In this document: one piece after another, positions 33,532-44,704 of the stretch
Layout of the letters: the number at the start of each line of letters is the position of its first letter
Numbering within the stretch: the stretch's first letter is position 1
NCBI GenBank assembly: GCA_027257055.1
Contig: JAPVLO010000055.1
Location: forward strand, 9,013,501-9,077,500
Direction of reading: 5' to 3'
Length of the DNA: 64,000 nt
From: Cephalopachus bancanus
Taxonomy: Eukaryota; Chordata; Mammalia; Primates; Tarsiidae
Notes under the pieces: model-generated
The model's input: only the letters and a program-made list of their open reading frames with translations
What the model was told of the DNA's origin: nothing
Databases searched by the model: none
Made by a program: the position numbers and the translations under genes

Positions 33532-34795
33532 CATGAAACAATGACAATAAAACTTTCCTTATGTTTGCAAAACTTGTCAATCTTCATGTTTCTTCCTTAC
33601 AAAGCTAAGGCTGGGTTATCGAACTTTTCTTGTGCCTTTCACAGAGAAGTCTGATAGATGCTTATCACTGACTAGATTTTTAGGGGACTTTTGGTGGTAA
33701 ATCTTACTGATTATTTGTCCACTGCTTTGATTTACAAAATCACAAGACGGGGTAAAAAAAAGATGGCCTTGTGTCACAAAGCTGACAATCACATCATCCC
33801 TCTGTTGAGCTCATGACAACCATAAACTCCATGTACTGCCAGTGTCAGGAAAGGGGAGTCAGACAGTAGGTGCCCAGGTAGTTGTGACACAAGGGTTCAT
33901 TCCAGAATATGTGAGTGGGGTGCTTTTTGCAGTCTTTTTCCTTCAGGTCAACTACAGGGTCCTCAGGACATGATTGATTTCTCTGCGTGGTAGAGATAGA
34001 TGAAGTCAGTAGCTCTTTCAGTCATGGCAGAGACTAAAGGAGAAGTTTGTGAGACTGAACATTGACCCAAAACCTTCTATTTTGTGTTGTTTTGTTTTGT
34101 TTCAGTGATAAATGAGAGGCTGATGACTTGCTGTGACTCTCTCTTCTCCCCTTCCCTCCCATTTGGGTTTGGCTCTATCTACTACCTACATGCAAGTTGC
34201 TGATAGAGTTGAGCCATCATCTCCAGTTAGAGTCAAAGAACCTCAATATTCAAAGTGCCATGGGAAAACACTCATTATTCACGTTGCCATACTGAAGACT
34301 AGAGAGGGAGGGAAGCTTTCCAAGGTCATTTTGGAGGGGAAACTGCAAAGATGGCAATGGGTCTGTAGTTCAACACTCCTGTCCCTTCCGCATACCACCT
34401 CCACCAACACAGGCAGTACCAAGCAACACAGAGTGAGAAACTCAGTTGTTTCCACAAATGAATAAGTGACATAGTGCCCAGAGCACACCAGGAGCGAGTG
34501 GGGGAGGGAAATTCAAGAGAATACACGCCACCCAAAGGAAGCAGCTCCAGCAAGCCATGGCTGCATGAAGACATGAGCCCAATGTTGGCAAATCTTTTTT
34601 TTTTTTTTTTAATAATGTGAAAACTCCCAATTTTTAAATGCTGCCTCAGGTGAAAAATGATTGTGTGGGATAAACAAACATGTTTATAGGTCTGATGGGG
34701 ACCATGGGCCACCAGTTTGAATACTCTGCCGTTTCAAGTGAAGTTGTGCCCCACACTGTCTTTTCTCATTTTTTTCTCAGTTCACTTAGTTTGAA
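33532..34795. other. Unassigned stretch
   Basis: Contains overlapping frames on both strands at 34133-34712, with a poly-T run at 34597-34612. No known motif. Text near 34700 (GGGCCACCAGTTTGAATACT) may be the end of another hAT fossil. Confidence 0.35.
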
Positions 34796-34799
34796 GTCA

Positions 34800-35000
34800 T
34801 CCCTTTTCCAGCCCTCCTGCCTAGAGCAACATCTGCTCTTATCTCTATGACCTACTTTTGTGCATGCCATTCTTTTTTGCCTGTTATGTAGGCTGCCTCT
34901 CCCATATTCAGTCCAACTTAAATATCTTCAAGATCCAAGGTAAGTCACACCGCCATCATGAAGCCTTCCTTGGCATCCTAAGCCAATTAAGGATGCTGGC
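34800..35000 (+). repeat. L2 LINE fragment, plus strand
   Basis: TTGTGCATGCCATTCTTTTT, GTAGGCTGCCTCTCCC, AGTCCAACTTAAATATC and CATCATGAAGCCTTCCTTGG match the L2 block 'tttgcacatgctgttccctctgcc...ccatgaagccttccctga'. Confidence 0.65.
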
Positions 35001-35051
35001 ATTCTTATGAAACAAGCACTTGTGATACTCAGTTAGAAATCGATGGCGATG

Positions 35052-35215
35052 AGTCTAAGAAGAGCGTGCTATAGATTAGAATCACCTGAAGAACTTTAAG
35101 AAAGGAAGCTCAGGTTTCACCTCCAGACAATCTAATTTAATCGGTCTCAGGTGGAGTTAGGTGTTTATATTTTCTTGTTTTTTCTCCCAAAGTGATTCCA
35201 ATTTGCCAGAGTAGA
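35052..35215. mobile_element. MER5-type (hAT-Charlie) element
   Basis: TTAGAATCACCTGAAGAACT, CAGGTTTCACCTCCAGAC, AATTTAATCGGTCTCAGGTG and CAAAGTGATTCCAATTTGCC give the palindromic MER5 pattern. Confidence 0.75.
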
Positions 35216-35219
35216 AAAG

Positions 35220-35875
35220 TATTGAGATGGTTAATAATACTTTACTTATGCATATTTTGATTAATCAGTTAGATTGCAGTTACCTAAAAAAAAAAAAGCA
35301 GAAAGAGACTTTATATTTTACCTGTGAATGAACTAATAGTCTTAACTGTAATAGATGTTCCATTAACACATATATTAGCTGGCAGTTTTATATTCAACAC
35401 ATGGCCAATGAGCATGCGTTCTTCCCTGAATTGTTTATATTCATTAACTTTCTATATTAAGAGCTCTTGGGTTTCTTCACTTGCAAGGCATAGCCTTTGC
35501 ATAAAACAATCTAGGACAAGGAACTGGCATCATTGCAACCAAAGCTGTTGTTTTCTTCTTCTGTTTCCCAGTCTTTTCTGATGACTCAGGACACAACAGT
35601 CTTAAATGAATACTCCTAGAAATAAAAATGGCAGCGTGTTCTGTAAGGATAATGGACCAGAAGCAGAATGACACTGCAGTGAGAGTCCTAAAAATGTTGT
35701 TCCCTTTTTTGAGCCAGTAGTACAGTTAACTCTAATATCATATATAAAAGACGGAATGAAATCTGTGTGCATAAATATGTATTGCAATGTTGCCTGTAAT
35801 AACTAAAACTTAAGTAGCCAAAATATCCAACTCTGCATGGCAAAATATTATCTATGTAGTCATTAAAAATATTTT
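35220..35875. other. Unassigned stretch
   Basis: Short frames at 35324-35581 (plus) and 35477-35787 (minus), no known motif, no assigned repeat. Confidence 0.35.
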
Positions 35876-35879
35876 AAAG

Positions 35880-36165
35880 GGCCAGGTTCAGTGACTCAGC
35901 CTGTAATCCCAGCACTTTGGGAGGCCGAGGTGAGTAGATTGCCTGAGCCCATGGATTTGAGACCAGCCCAGGCAATTTGGAGAGACCTCGTCTCTACAAT
36001 AAATCAAAAATTAACAGGGCATGGTAGTATGTGCCTGTAGTTCAGGCTTCTTGGAAGGTTGTGGCAAAAGGATCACCTGAGCCCAGCAGGTTGAGGTGGC
36101 CATGAGCAAGCAGCTGCACTCCAACCTGAGCAACAGAGTGAGACTCCAACTCAAAAAAAAAAAAA
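35880..36165 (+). repeat. Dimeric Alu, plus strand
   Basis: GGCCAGGTTCAGTGACTCAG, GGAGGCCGAGGTGAGTAGAT, CTACAATAAATCAAAAATTA and AGACTCCAACTC with a poly-A tail. It carries the same family signature with more mutations than the 23-kb copy. Confidence 0.93.
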
Positions 36166-36360
36166 GAATATATAAATATATTCTCCACACTAGACTGGTA
36201 TGTAGGTTAAATTGATTTTATAATAATAAACTTATTTATTCATTCATTTATTTATCAATTAAATCAAACACAAGGCACAAAGATATTATATCCATACTCT
36301 ACATGGTATATTCCTAAATATCATAAAATGGTGCTGCTGTTATGAAAGCATCTTCTGAAT

Positions 36361-39300
36361 TTTTAAAAAATTTTTATTATAGAGATGTGGGGTACATTTC
36401 AGGATTTGGTATATAAACATTGATAATGCAGTTACCCTTGTTGATAAGGTATGCCCCTCCCTCCCTTACCAGTTTCCCTCAACTGCCAATCCCACCCCTC
36501 CTGTCCTGACAGTTTCCCACTACTGCTAATAGCTTTCTTATAGCATTGTAATTGCTCAAGGTCAGTTTATGAATAAGAACATATGGAACTCAGTTCTTTG
36601 TTTCTGTGATAAATCACTGAATGATCAACTCCAAATCCATCCAATTTGCTGCCAAGTCCATATATTTGTCCTTCTTTATGGCTGCATAATATTCCATTGT
36701 GTATATGTACCACATTTTTTTAATACAGTCCAGCTTTGATGGGCAACACGGTTGGTTCCGTGTTTTTGCTATTGTGAATAGAGCTGCCACAAACATACAT
36801 GTGCAGGTATCTTTTTTGTAGAATGATTTGAGTTCTTCTGGGTATATTCCCAATAGGGGAATGGCTGGGTCATATGGAAGGTCAATTTCTAGTTCCTTCA
36901 GAAATCACCACACTGTCTTCCAAAGAGGTTGTATTAGTCTGCATTCCCACCAGCAGTGTAGAAGTGTTCCTTTTTTGCCAGCATCTGTTGTTGTTTGTTT
37001 TATTAATGATGGCCATTCTTACAGAGGTTAGGTGGTATCTTGATGTGGTTTTGATTTGCATTTCTCTAATGATGAGTGAGGCTGAGCACTTTTCAGGTGT
37101 CTGTTGGCCGCCCGTATATCTTCTTTTGAGAAGTGTCTGTTCATGTCTTTTGCCCACATTTTAAAGGGGCTGTTTGTTTTTTTTCTTTTCGGCGCACTTG
37201 AGTTCCTTGTAGATCCTAGATGTTAGGGCTTTGTCAGATATACAGTTGGCAAATATTTTTTCCCATTCTGTGGGCTGGTCTCCCTGCTCTCTTGATGGTT
37301 TCTTTGGCTTTGCAGAAGCTTGTCAGTTTAATGAGGTCCCACTTGTCTATCTTATCTCTTATGGCCTGGGCACTTAGGGTTTTGGTCAGGAATCAGTTGC
37401 CAGTTCCAACTTCCATAAGAGTGTTTCCTGCATTTTCTAAGGTTCTTACAGTTTGAGGTTTTACATTTAGGTCTTTGATCCATTTAGAGTTAATTTTTGT
37501 GTATGGTGATAGGTAGGGGTCCTGTTTCAATCTTTTGCATGTGTTCAGCCAGTTTTCCCAGCACCATTTACTGAACAGGTTCTCCTCTCCCCAGTGTTTG
37601 TTGTTGGAGGCTTTGTCACAGATGAGTTGGGTGAGGAATTGAGACTTTGCTTCCAGAATCTCTATCCTGTTCTGTTGGTCTATGTGCCTGTTCTTGTACC
37701 AATACCAGGCTGTTTTGATTACTGTAGCCTTATAGTAAAGTTTGAAGTCTGGAAGTGTGATACCTCCTGCTTTGTTTCTTTTGCTAAGGATTGTTTTGGC
37801 TATTCGTGGTCATTTATGTTTCCATATGAATTTCTGTATTATCATTTCCAGGTATGAGAAGAATGATGTTGGTAACTTAATGGGTATTGTGTTGAATCTG
37901 TAGATTACCTTTGGTAGGATGGACAGATTAACAATGTTGATTCTTCCTATCCATAATCATGGAATATTTTTTCATTTGTTTGTGTTTTCTTGGATTTCTT
38001 TGAGCACTGTTTGGTAATTCTCATTGTAAAGGTCTTTCAATTCTCTGGTTAGGAAGATGCCAAGGTATTTTATTTTTTTGGTGACTATTGTGAAGGGGAT
38101 TGACCTTTTTTTTATTTGGGTCTCTACCTGCTTGTTGTTGGGGTATAGGAATGCAACTGTCTTTTGCAGATTTATTTTGTACCCTGAGACTTTCCCAAAG
38201 TCCTTTATCAGTGCAAGCAGGGTTTTGACAGATTCTCTTGGATTTTCAAGGTATAGGATCATATCATCAGCAAAGAGGGATAACTTAATTTCCTCTTTTC
38301 CTATTTGATACCCCTGATGTCCTTCTCTTGTCTAATTGCCTGAGCTAGGACTTCCAACACAATATTGAACAAGACGGGTGAGAGTGGGCAGCCTTGTCTT
38401 GTTCCAGTTTTCAGGGGAAATGTTTCCAGTTTTTGTCCATTCAGCAATATGTTAGCTGTGGGTTTGTCATAGATGGTACTTACTATTTTGAGATATGTTC
38501 CTTCTATACCTAGGTTTTGAGGTTTTTATCAAGAAGGGATGCTAGATTTTATCAAAAGCTTTTTCTGCATCTGAGATAATCGTGTGGTTCTTTTTTTTAC
38601 ATCTGTTGATGTATTTAATGACATTTATGGTTTTGCAAATGTTGAACCAGCCCTACATCCTAGGGATGAAGCCTACTTGGTCATGGTGGATGATTTTTGA
38701 GATGTGTTTTGGGATTCGACTTGCTAGAATCTTGTTGAGGACTTTTATATCTATATTCATAAGGGATAGTGGCCTGTAGTTCTCTTTCTTTGTTGGATCT
38801 TTACCTGGTTTGGGTATCAGTGTAATGTTAGCTTCGTAAAATGATTTGGGGAGAATTCCACCTTTCTCAATTGCCTGGAATACTTTCAATAGGATTGGTA
38901 TCAGCTCCTTCTTGTACGTTTTGTTGAATTCTGCTAGAAAGCCATCTGATCCAGGGCTTTTTTTGGTAGGAAAATGACAGAGTCGATTTCCTGGGTTGTT
39001 ATTGGTCTATTTTCTGTCTCAATATCTTCTTGTTTTAACCTGGGGAGGTTATATGATGTCGGAAAGCCCTCCATTTCATCTAGGTTATCATGTTTGTTTC
39101 CATATAGGTATACATAATAATCTCTGATAATCCTTTGTATTTCTTTGGGGTCAGTTATGAGTTGATCTTTTCTATTTCTAATTGTGTTCATTTGGATTTT
39201 TTCTCTTTTTCTTGGTCATTCTGGGTAGAGGCCCATCAATCTTGTTTATTCTTTCAAAGAAGCAGCTTTTTGTCTTGTTGATGTTTTCTATTATATTTTT

Positions 39301-40471
39301 GTCTTCTATATCCTGTATTTGGGTTCTTATTTTTGTGATTTGGATTCTTCTGCTAAAGTTGGGGTTTTGGTGGTCTTCTCTTTCTAGTTCCCTTAGGTGA
39401 TTTGTTAGGTTCTCCACTTGTGATCTTTCCATTTTCTTGATGTGTGCTCATAGAGATATGAATTTCCCTCTTAAAACTGATTTCATGGCATCCCAGAGGT
39501 TTTGGTAAGATGGTTCTTCATTTTCATTTGTTTCCAGGAATCTTTCAATTTCTTCTTTGATTTCAGTGTTGACCCAGTCATTGTTCAGCATCATGTTGTT
39601 TAACGTCCATGTCTTTGTGGGCTTTGGGGAAATGTTTTTGTTTTTGATTTTTTTTTTTTATTCCACCGTGTTCTGAGAATGTGCATTGCAAGATTTCTAC
39701 CTTATGGAATTTGTTTATACTTAATTTATGGCCAAGGATCTGATTGATCTTAGAGTGTGTTCCATGTGGTGATAAGTATAATGTATATTCTGTAGTTGTT
39801 GGGTGGAATAATCTGTAGGTATCCACTAATTCCATTTGGTCAAGTGTCAAGTTTAGGTTCTGGATCTCCTTGTTGATTTTTGCCTTGGAGATTCATCTAG
39901 GGCTGTCAGTAGAGTATTTAAGTCCCGTGATATAATAGTGTTAGAGTCAATATCTTTTTCTAGTTTATTTAGTAGTTGTTTTATAAATGCTGATGCTCCT
40001 GTGTTGGGTTCATATATGTTTAGGATGAATATTTCTTGTTGATAGATTGACCCTTTTATCCTTATGTAGTGTCCTTTTGCATCTTTTTAAATTTTCGATA
40101 GCTTAAAGGTTGTTTTGTCTGATACTAAAATTGTAACTCCTACCTTCTTTTGTGATCCATTTGCCTGGAAACTCATTTTCTACTCTTTAACTTTGAGTCT
40201 GTGTGCATCCCTTGTAGTAAGGTGAGTCTCCTGGATGCAGCAAATAATAGAGTCATGGTTTCTTATCCAGTCCACCATTCTGTGTCCTTTCAGTGGTGCA
40301 TTTAGTCCATTCACATTCAGGCTAATTATTGAAATGTGGGAGTTTATCCCTGTCATGAGGTTCTTACAGAGTTGTTGTTGTTCCTGTTTATTTGTTGTCT
40401 TTCCTTTGGTGTTAGGGTTGATTCAGTGTGTTTTCCAACTTTTTTGATCAGATTATCTAAGTGGATTTGAG
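36361..40471 (-). mobile_element. 4.1-kb L1 with near-complete ORF2, 5'-truncated
   Basis: A minus-strand LINE-1 that begins at the right in the short region upstream of ORF2 and runs through all of ORF2 to a short 3' UTR of roughly 200-250 bases at the left. A likely but imperfect target duplication is GAAAGCATCTTCTGAAT (36344-36360) against GAAAGCAACTGAAT (40472-40485). ORF1 and the 5' UTR are missing. The structure is otherwise colinear with no other repeat inserted in it. Confidence 0.92.
36614..40356 (-). pseudogene. L1 ORF2 (endonuclease / reverse transcriptase), broken
   Basis: ORF2p nicks DNA and reverse-transcribes L1 RNA at the nick. A start codon at 40356 opens MTGINSHISIISLNVNGLNA, which matches the family N-terminus. 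The endonuclease part keeps IQETHLTT (catalytic Glu) and a degenerate RDLNT for GDFNT. It then has SKINQI where the family has SKIDHI and SEHGGI where it has SDHSAI, so the catalytic Asp residues there are replaced. Within the reverse transcriptase, HHDQVGFIP lies at about 38660 and the FADD active-site motif is intact at 38263-38274. The C-terminal part ends with WYIYTMEYYAAIKKDKY and a stop at 36614. Stops and frameshifts break the frame, for example between 39578, 39432, 39191 and 38934, so no full protein is made. Length (about 1,250 codons) is close to that of intact ORF2 (about 1,275). Confidence 0.9.
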
Positions 40472-40489
40472 GAAAGCAACTGAATGTCC

Positions 40490-40830
40490 ATGTGTATTTT
40501 CCATTTTAATAATTTCATAGTAATTAAAATACCTTTTTTAAAAGTTTCTTTTCTTAGGCTTATTTTATGGATAAATTCCTCGGTAAGAAATAATTTTGTT
40601 CCTTAGATTGTAAAAAGTTTTGTTCATTAATTCTATTTAGTGCATTTGGTTGATATACTGGATATTTTAGAGATGAGAAAAAGGTAGGAAACAAATATCA
40701 TTACTAATTTTCTATCTTGAGCAATTAGCTGCTAAATGGTGAAGCCGTTTACTAAGACAAGGAAGCCTGTGGGCAAGCAAAATTGGAAATATGAGTGGGG
40801 AGTTATGAGTTCTAGTTCAGGCATTTAAAG
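40490..40830. other. Unassigned stretch
   Basis: No repeat or gene recognised between the L1 and the next Alu. Confidence 0.4.
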
Positions 40831-40844
40831 TTTGAGGTATCTCT

Positions 40845-41151
40845 AGCCAGTCTCGGTGACTCAACCTGTAATCCCACGCCTTGGGAGGCTGAGGTGAGTG
40901 GACTGCCTGAGCCCCCGGATTCAAGACCCGCCTGGGCAACTTGGTGAGACCTGATCTCTACAATAAATTTTAAAACAAATTAGCTGGGCGTGGTAGGGCA
41001 TGCCTGTAATTCCAGCTACTTGAAAGACTGAGGTGGAAGGATCACCGGAGCCCCAGCAGGTTGAGGCTGCAGTGGCCGGGAGAAGCCACTGCACTCCAGT
41101 CTGGGCGACAGAGTGAGACTCCAACTCAAAAAATAAAATAAAATAAAAAGG
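40845..41151 (+). repeat. Dimeric Alu, plus strand
   Basis: Starts AGCCAGTCTCGGTGACTCAAC, has the GGCCGGGAGAAGCCACTGC block and ends in CTCCAACTC plus an (AAAT)-like tail. Target duplication TTGAGGTATCTCT at 40832-40844 and 41152-41164. Confidence 0.95.
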
Positions 41152-41165
41152 TTGAGGTATCTCTG

Positions 41166-41690
41166 AGACATTCAAGCTAAAATATGAAGGAGGTAGTTGA
41201 ATTTATGAATATAAAGGTAGAAACTATAAACAGGAGTTACTAACCTAGATCTGGTACTTAAAAGCCCAAAGACATGTGAGATCATACCTGTAAAGAGTTT
41301 GATGAAAGCTATTAGATGAAGGAGAAAAGTATTTAAGAAAGAACTTTAATGTGTTTCAACATTTGGGATTTGGGAAGAATGGAAGAAAATAGAAAACTTC
41401 ATCTATGTCTATATCTGTCTATATTTCACCTTGTGCATTATTTGGTTAGTGGGCTTTTTTCTTTATACAACTCTGTCTGTGCTAGACTGTAACTCAGTGG
41501 CAAGAACCTCTCTAACCTTAAGATCCACAGTGTTGGTTATTTGGTTGAGGTCTGAGTAATGCCTAGATGGATAAGTAACTTAATGAATGAAAATTAACAG
41601 GAAGATACCATATAAAATACTAGCAAGTAGAATCCTGTAGAACCTACATTTTATCATTTGACATAGAAGTTCTTATCCTGGAAATACAGT
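41166..41690. other. Unassigned stretch
   Basis: No repeat or gene recognised. Confidence 0.35.
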
Positions 41691-41699
41691 TATCACAAT

Positions 41700-41925
41700 G
41701 GATACACATCAACATACAGAGTGGAATAATTGGCATTGGAGACTCCAAAATGTGGGAAAGTGAGAAGCTGAAGGATGAAATACTAAGTAATGTGTACAAT
41801 GGACACTATTCAGATGATGGTATACTGAAAGTCCAGACTTCACCTCTAGACAATATATCTATGAAACACAACTGCACTTGTACCCCCAAACATATACAAA
41901 TTAAAAATAAAATTTAAAAAAGCGT
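41700..41925 (+). mobile_element. L1 3' UTR end with poly-A tail, plus strand
   Basis: TTGGCATTGGAGACTCCAAA, GAGAAGCTGAAGGATGAAAT, TCCAGACTTCACCTCTAGAC and ACAACTGCACTTGTACCCCC, followed by AATTAAAAATAAAA. This is the standard end of primate/mammal L1s of the L1MA/L1P type. Confidence 0.8.
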
Positions 41926-41929
41926 TTTG

Positions 41930-42440
41930 CAAAATAAAAAATAAATTCAATAATTATTTGACATGGAATAACTACCAATGCTTTTTATCATATTATAGAT
42001 GAAGTAATAAAAGCAAATAAACATTTGGAAAAAGCATATTTATTTAAAGAAGCATTAACAACAATCTAGAAATTGAAGAGAATAGCTTTAGTCTGATATA
42101 GTGTAACTACTCAAAATACAAATAAAATGTTATACATGATAGCAAAATTTTAGGAAAATTTTCATTAAAATCAGGAGACAGAGAATGTTCCTGGTGTAAT
42201 CACTACCATACAATAATCTCTTCCAATGTAATAAAATAAGAAAAAGAAATAGCTATTAGAAGAGAGACTATGTTAATAATTTTCAGATAATATATTTTAC
42301 TTATAAAATAAAGATGATCAACGAACTGTTAGAACTGAAAAACAGTTTAATAAGTTGGTTTTAATAATTACTATCTAAAACCAGTAATGTTTCAATTCAC
42401 AATTAATAACTAATTAGAACTTGTAATAGCATAAAAGTAC
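41930..42440. other. AT-rich stretch, possibly old L1
   Basis: Very AT-rich. It may be a further upstream part of the L1 that follows, but I cannot align it. Confidence 0.3.
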
Positions 42441-43159
42441 CTTTTATAATAGCAATTAAACTATATATGAGAAATAAATGCAAGAAAAATATGTATCAAC
42501 TTTTTGGAAAAAATAGAAAATGCTATTGAGAAAGACAAAATATATGAATAAACAAAGTGATAAACCACACTCATGGATGAAATGAGTCAGGAACAGTTCA
42601 ATTCTTTTCAAAATTGGTTATAAATGCTGTGACGTGTCAATCAATATTATAAGAGTTTTCATGGAATAAAAAATACATATATAACTAATTCTAAAATTCA
42701 TAGGTGAAATTGAAGGTACAAGTTAGCAAAAATATTCTGAAAGTGAAAAAAAGCAAGATCAAGTATGTCCAATAAAATATTACTCGGGAATGTTTTATAA
42801 AATCAGTGTTGTACTGATGAAGTTATAGACAAATAGATTAGCAAAACTGAACAAAGATCCTAGAAACCAACAAAAATCAAATGTAACAACTGGGTGTGTT
42901 TTAGAGATCAAGTGAGAAGGATAAATTACTCAATAACTAAGCTTTGGAAAATTGGCTTTCCTTTTGGCTAAATATGCTAAAATTAGACTCCTATCTTTAT
43001 ATGCACTCATATCCATTCCAAATAGATTAGCTATGTAAACATGACAAACAAAATTGTATCCTATGAGAAGAAAACATAGGATACTATCTTGAAGACTCTG
43101 AGGTTAAGAAAAAGTCTTAAAACATGAAAAGCACAACTCATTAAGAAAATGATTAACCA

Positions 43160-43455
43160 GCCTGGCTCGGTGGCTCAGCCTGTAATCCTGTGCCTTTGGG
43201 AGGCTGAGGTGAGTGGATTGCCTGAGCCCACGGGTTCGAGACCCGCCTGGGCAGCGAGACCTCATCTCTACAATAAATCAAAAAATCAGCCGGGCGTGGT
43301 AGCGCATGCCTGTAATTCCGGCTACCTGGAAGGCTGAGGCGGAAGGATCGCTGGAGCCCAGCAGGTCGAGGCTGCGGTGGCCGGGAGCGGCCACTGCACT
43401 CCAGTCTGGGTGACAGAGTGAGACTCCAACTCAAAAAAAAAAAAAAAAAGAAAAG
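43160..43455 (+). repeat. Dimeric Alu, plus strand (young-looking)
   Basis: Target duplication AAAATGATTAACCA at 43146-43159 and 43456-43469. Many CpG sites are intact (CACGGGTTCGAGACCCGCC, AGCCGGGCGTGGTAGCGC, GGCCGGGAGCGGCCACTGC). It inserted into the old L1 at 42450-44560. Confidence 0.95.
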
Positions 43456-44103
43456 AAAATGATTAACCAATGAGACTACTAAAAACTAAATATGTCTATA
43501 CAATTAAAAAAAAAACACAAGTTAGACAATAAGTCACAATCAGGGAGAAGTTATTTGCAAAACATATAAAAGCCAAAGGTCTGACCAATAAACATAATAT
43601 TTACAAACATGCCTATATATCAGTAGGAAAAAGAAAATAATAACAATGACCAAAGACAATAAATAAGGAGAAGAAATGCAATTTTCAATGAAGATACAAA
43701 ATAATGCTCAGTCTTATTTTTAATCAGGAAAATGAAAATTAAAGCATGAAGAAAATACCATTTAAGAACCATTAGATTGACCATTATTTAAAAATCTGAA
43801 AATATCAAAGATTGGCAAAGATGGGAGAAACAAGAAAACTCACAGACACTGGCAAAAGTACACATTAGTACAACCACTTTAAAGAATAATTTTGTAATAA
43901 TTAACAAAGCTTAAAAACTCATGCTCCATGATCCAGTGATTCAATTTTATATTTGTACTCTAAAGAAACTCTTGTATATGTGTGCCAGAAATCATGTAAA
44001 AGCATTATTTAGTAAAAACAACCTAAATGTCCCTCAGCAATGGGATGGATGTGCACATGATCTTATTTCTTTGTCATATTACTCTATAGAAATTATAAGG
44101 AAT

Positions 44104-44400
44104 GGCTGGACTCGGTGACTCAGTCTGTAATCCCAGAACTTTGGGTAACTGAGGGGAGTAGATTTTCTGCCCGAGTTCAAGACCAGTCCCGGCAACTTGG
44201 TGAGACCTCTTCTCTACAACAAATCAAAAATTAGCCAGACATGGTAGTGTGTGCCTGTTGTTCCCGCTTCTTGGAAGGCTGAGGCGGAAGGATCTCCGGA
44301 ACCTAGCAAGTTGATGTTGATGTTGGGGTGACTGTGAGCATGTCAAGTCACTCCAGCCTGAGTGACGGAGAGGGAGACTCCAACTAAAAAAAGAAAGAAA
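44104..44400 (+). repeat. Dimeric Alu, plus strand, older copy
   Basis: Target duplication GAAATTATAAGGAAT at 44089-44103 and 44401-44415. It carries GGCTGGACTCGGTGACTCAG, TCTCTACAACAAATCAAAAA and CACTCCAGCCTGAGTGACGG, and an A-rich tail of AAAG units. More diverged than the 43-kb copy. Confidence 0.95.
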
Positions 44401-44566
44401 GAAATTATAAGGAATGAAATAAAGTAACATTGATAAATCTTGACAACATTGTATGTAGAAAAATCAAGTAGCAGAGTGCTGCATACAGTATGATTCTATG
44501 TATGCAAAATCTAAAGACAAGATTAAGCATATAGGATTTTGTTATATTATACTCTGTAATTTTTTC

Positions 44567-44692
44567 TTTTTTTCTTTTTTTTTTTGAGTCAGAGTCTCCC
44601 TCTGTCACCCAGATTGGAGTGCAGTGGCACACTCACGGTCATCACAGCCTCAGTCTGCTGGGCTCGAGCTATCCTTCCACTTCAGCCTTCCA
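44567..44692 (-). repeat. 5'-truncated Alu (right arm only), minus strand
   Basis: A poly-T/TTTC start, then TTGAGTCAGAGTCTCCCTCT, CCCAGATTGGAGTGCAGTGG and CTGGGCTCGAGCTATCC: the right arm in reverse. Flanked by TGTAATTTTT (44555 and 44693), probably the target duplication. Confidence 0.85.
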
Positions 44693-44704
44693 TGTAATTT
44701 TTTT

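Larger units (their letters stand above)
42450..44560 (+). mobile_element. Ancient L1 ORF2 3' half, plus strand, interrupted by two Alus
   Basis: Colinear with the second half of L1 ORF2, in pieces: TTGGAAAATTGGCTTTCC then GACTCCTATCTTTATATGC (near 42950-43000); AAAGATTGGCAAAGATGGGA (near 43810); CATGATCCAGTGATTC (near 43930); AACCTAAATGTCCCTCAGC (near 44025); and CATACAGTATGATTCTATG near 44485. Two Alus (43160-43455, 44104-44400) with clear target duplications interrupt it. Strongly diverged, no open frame. Confidence 0.7.

Noticed and set aside
34133..34712. Overlapping frames of up to 128 codons on both strands
   Set aside because: Both strands are open in the same place, one frame crosses a poly-T run, and no domain is recognised.
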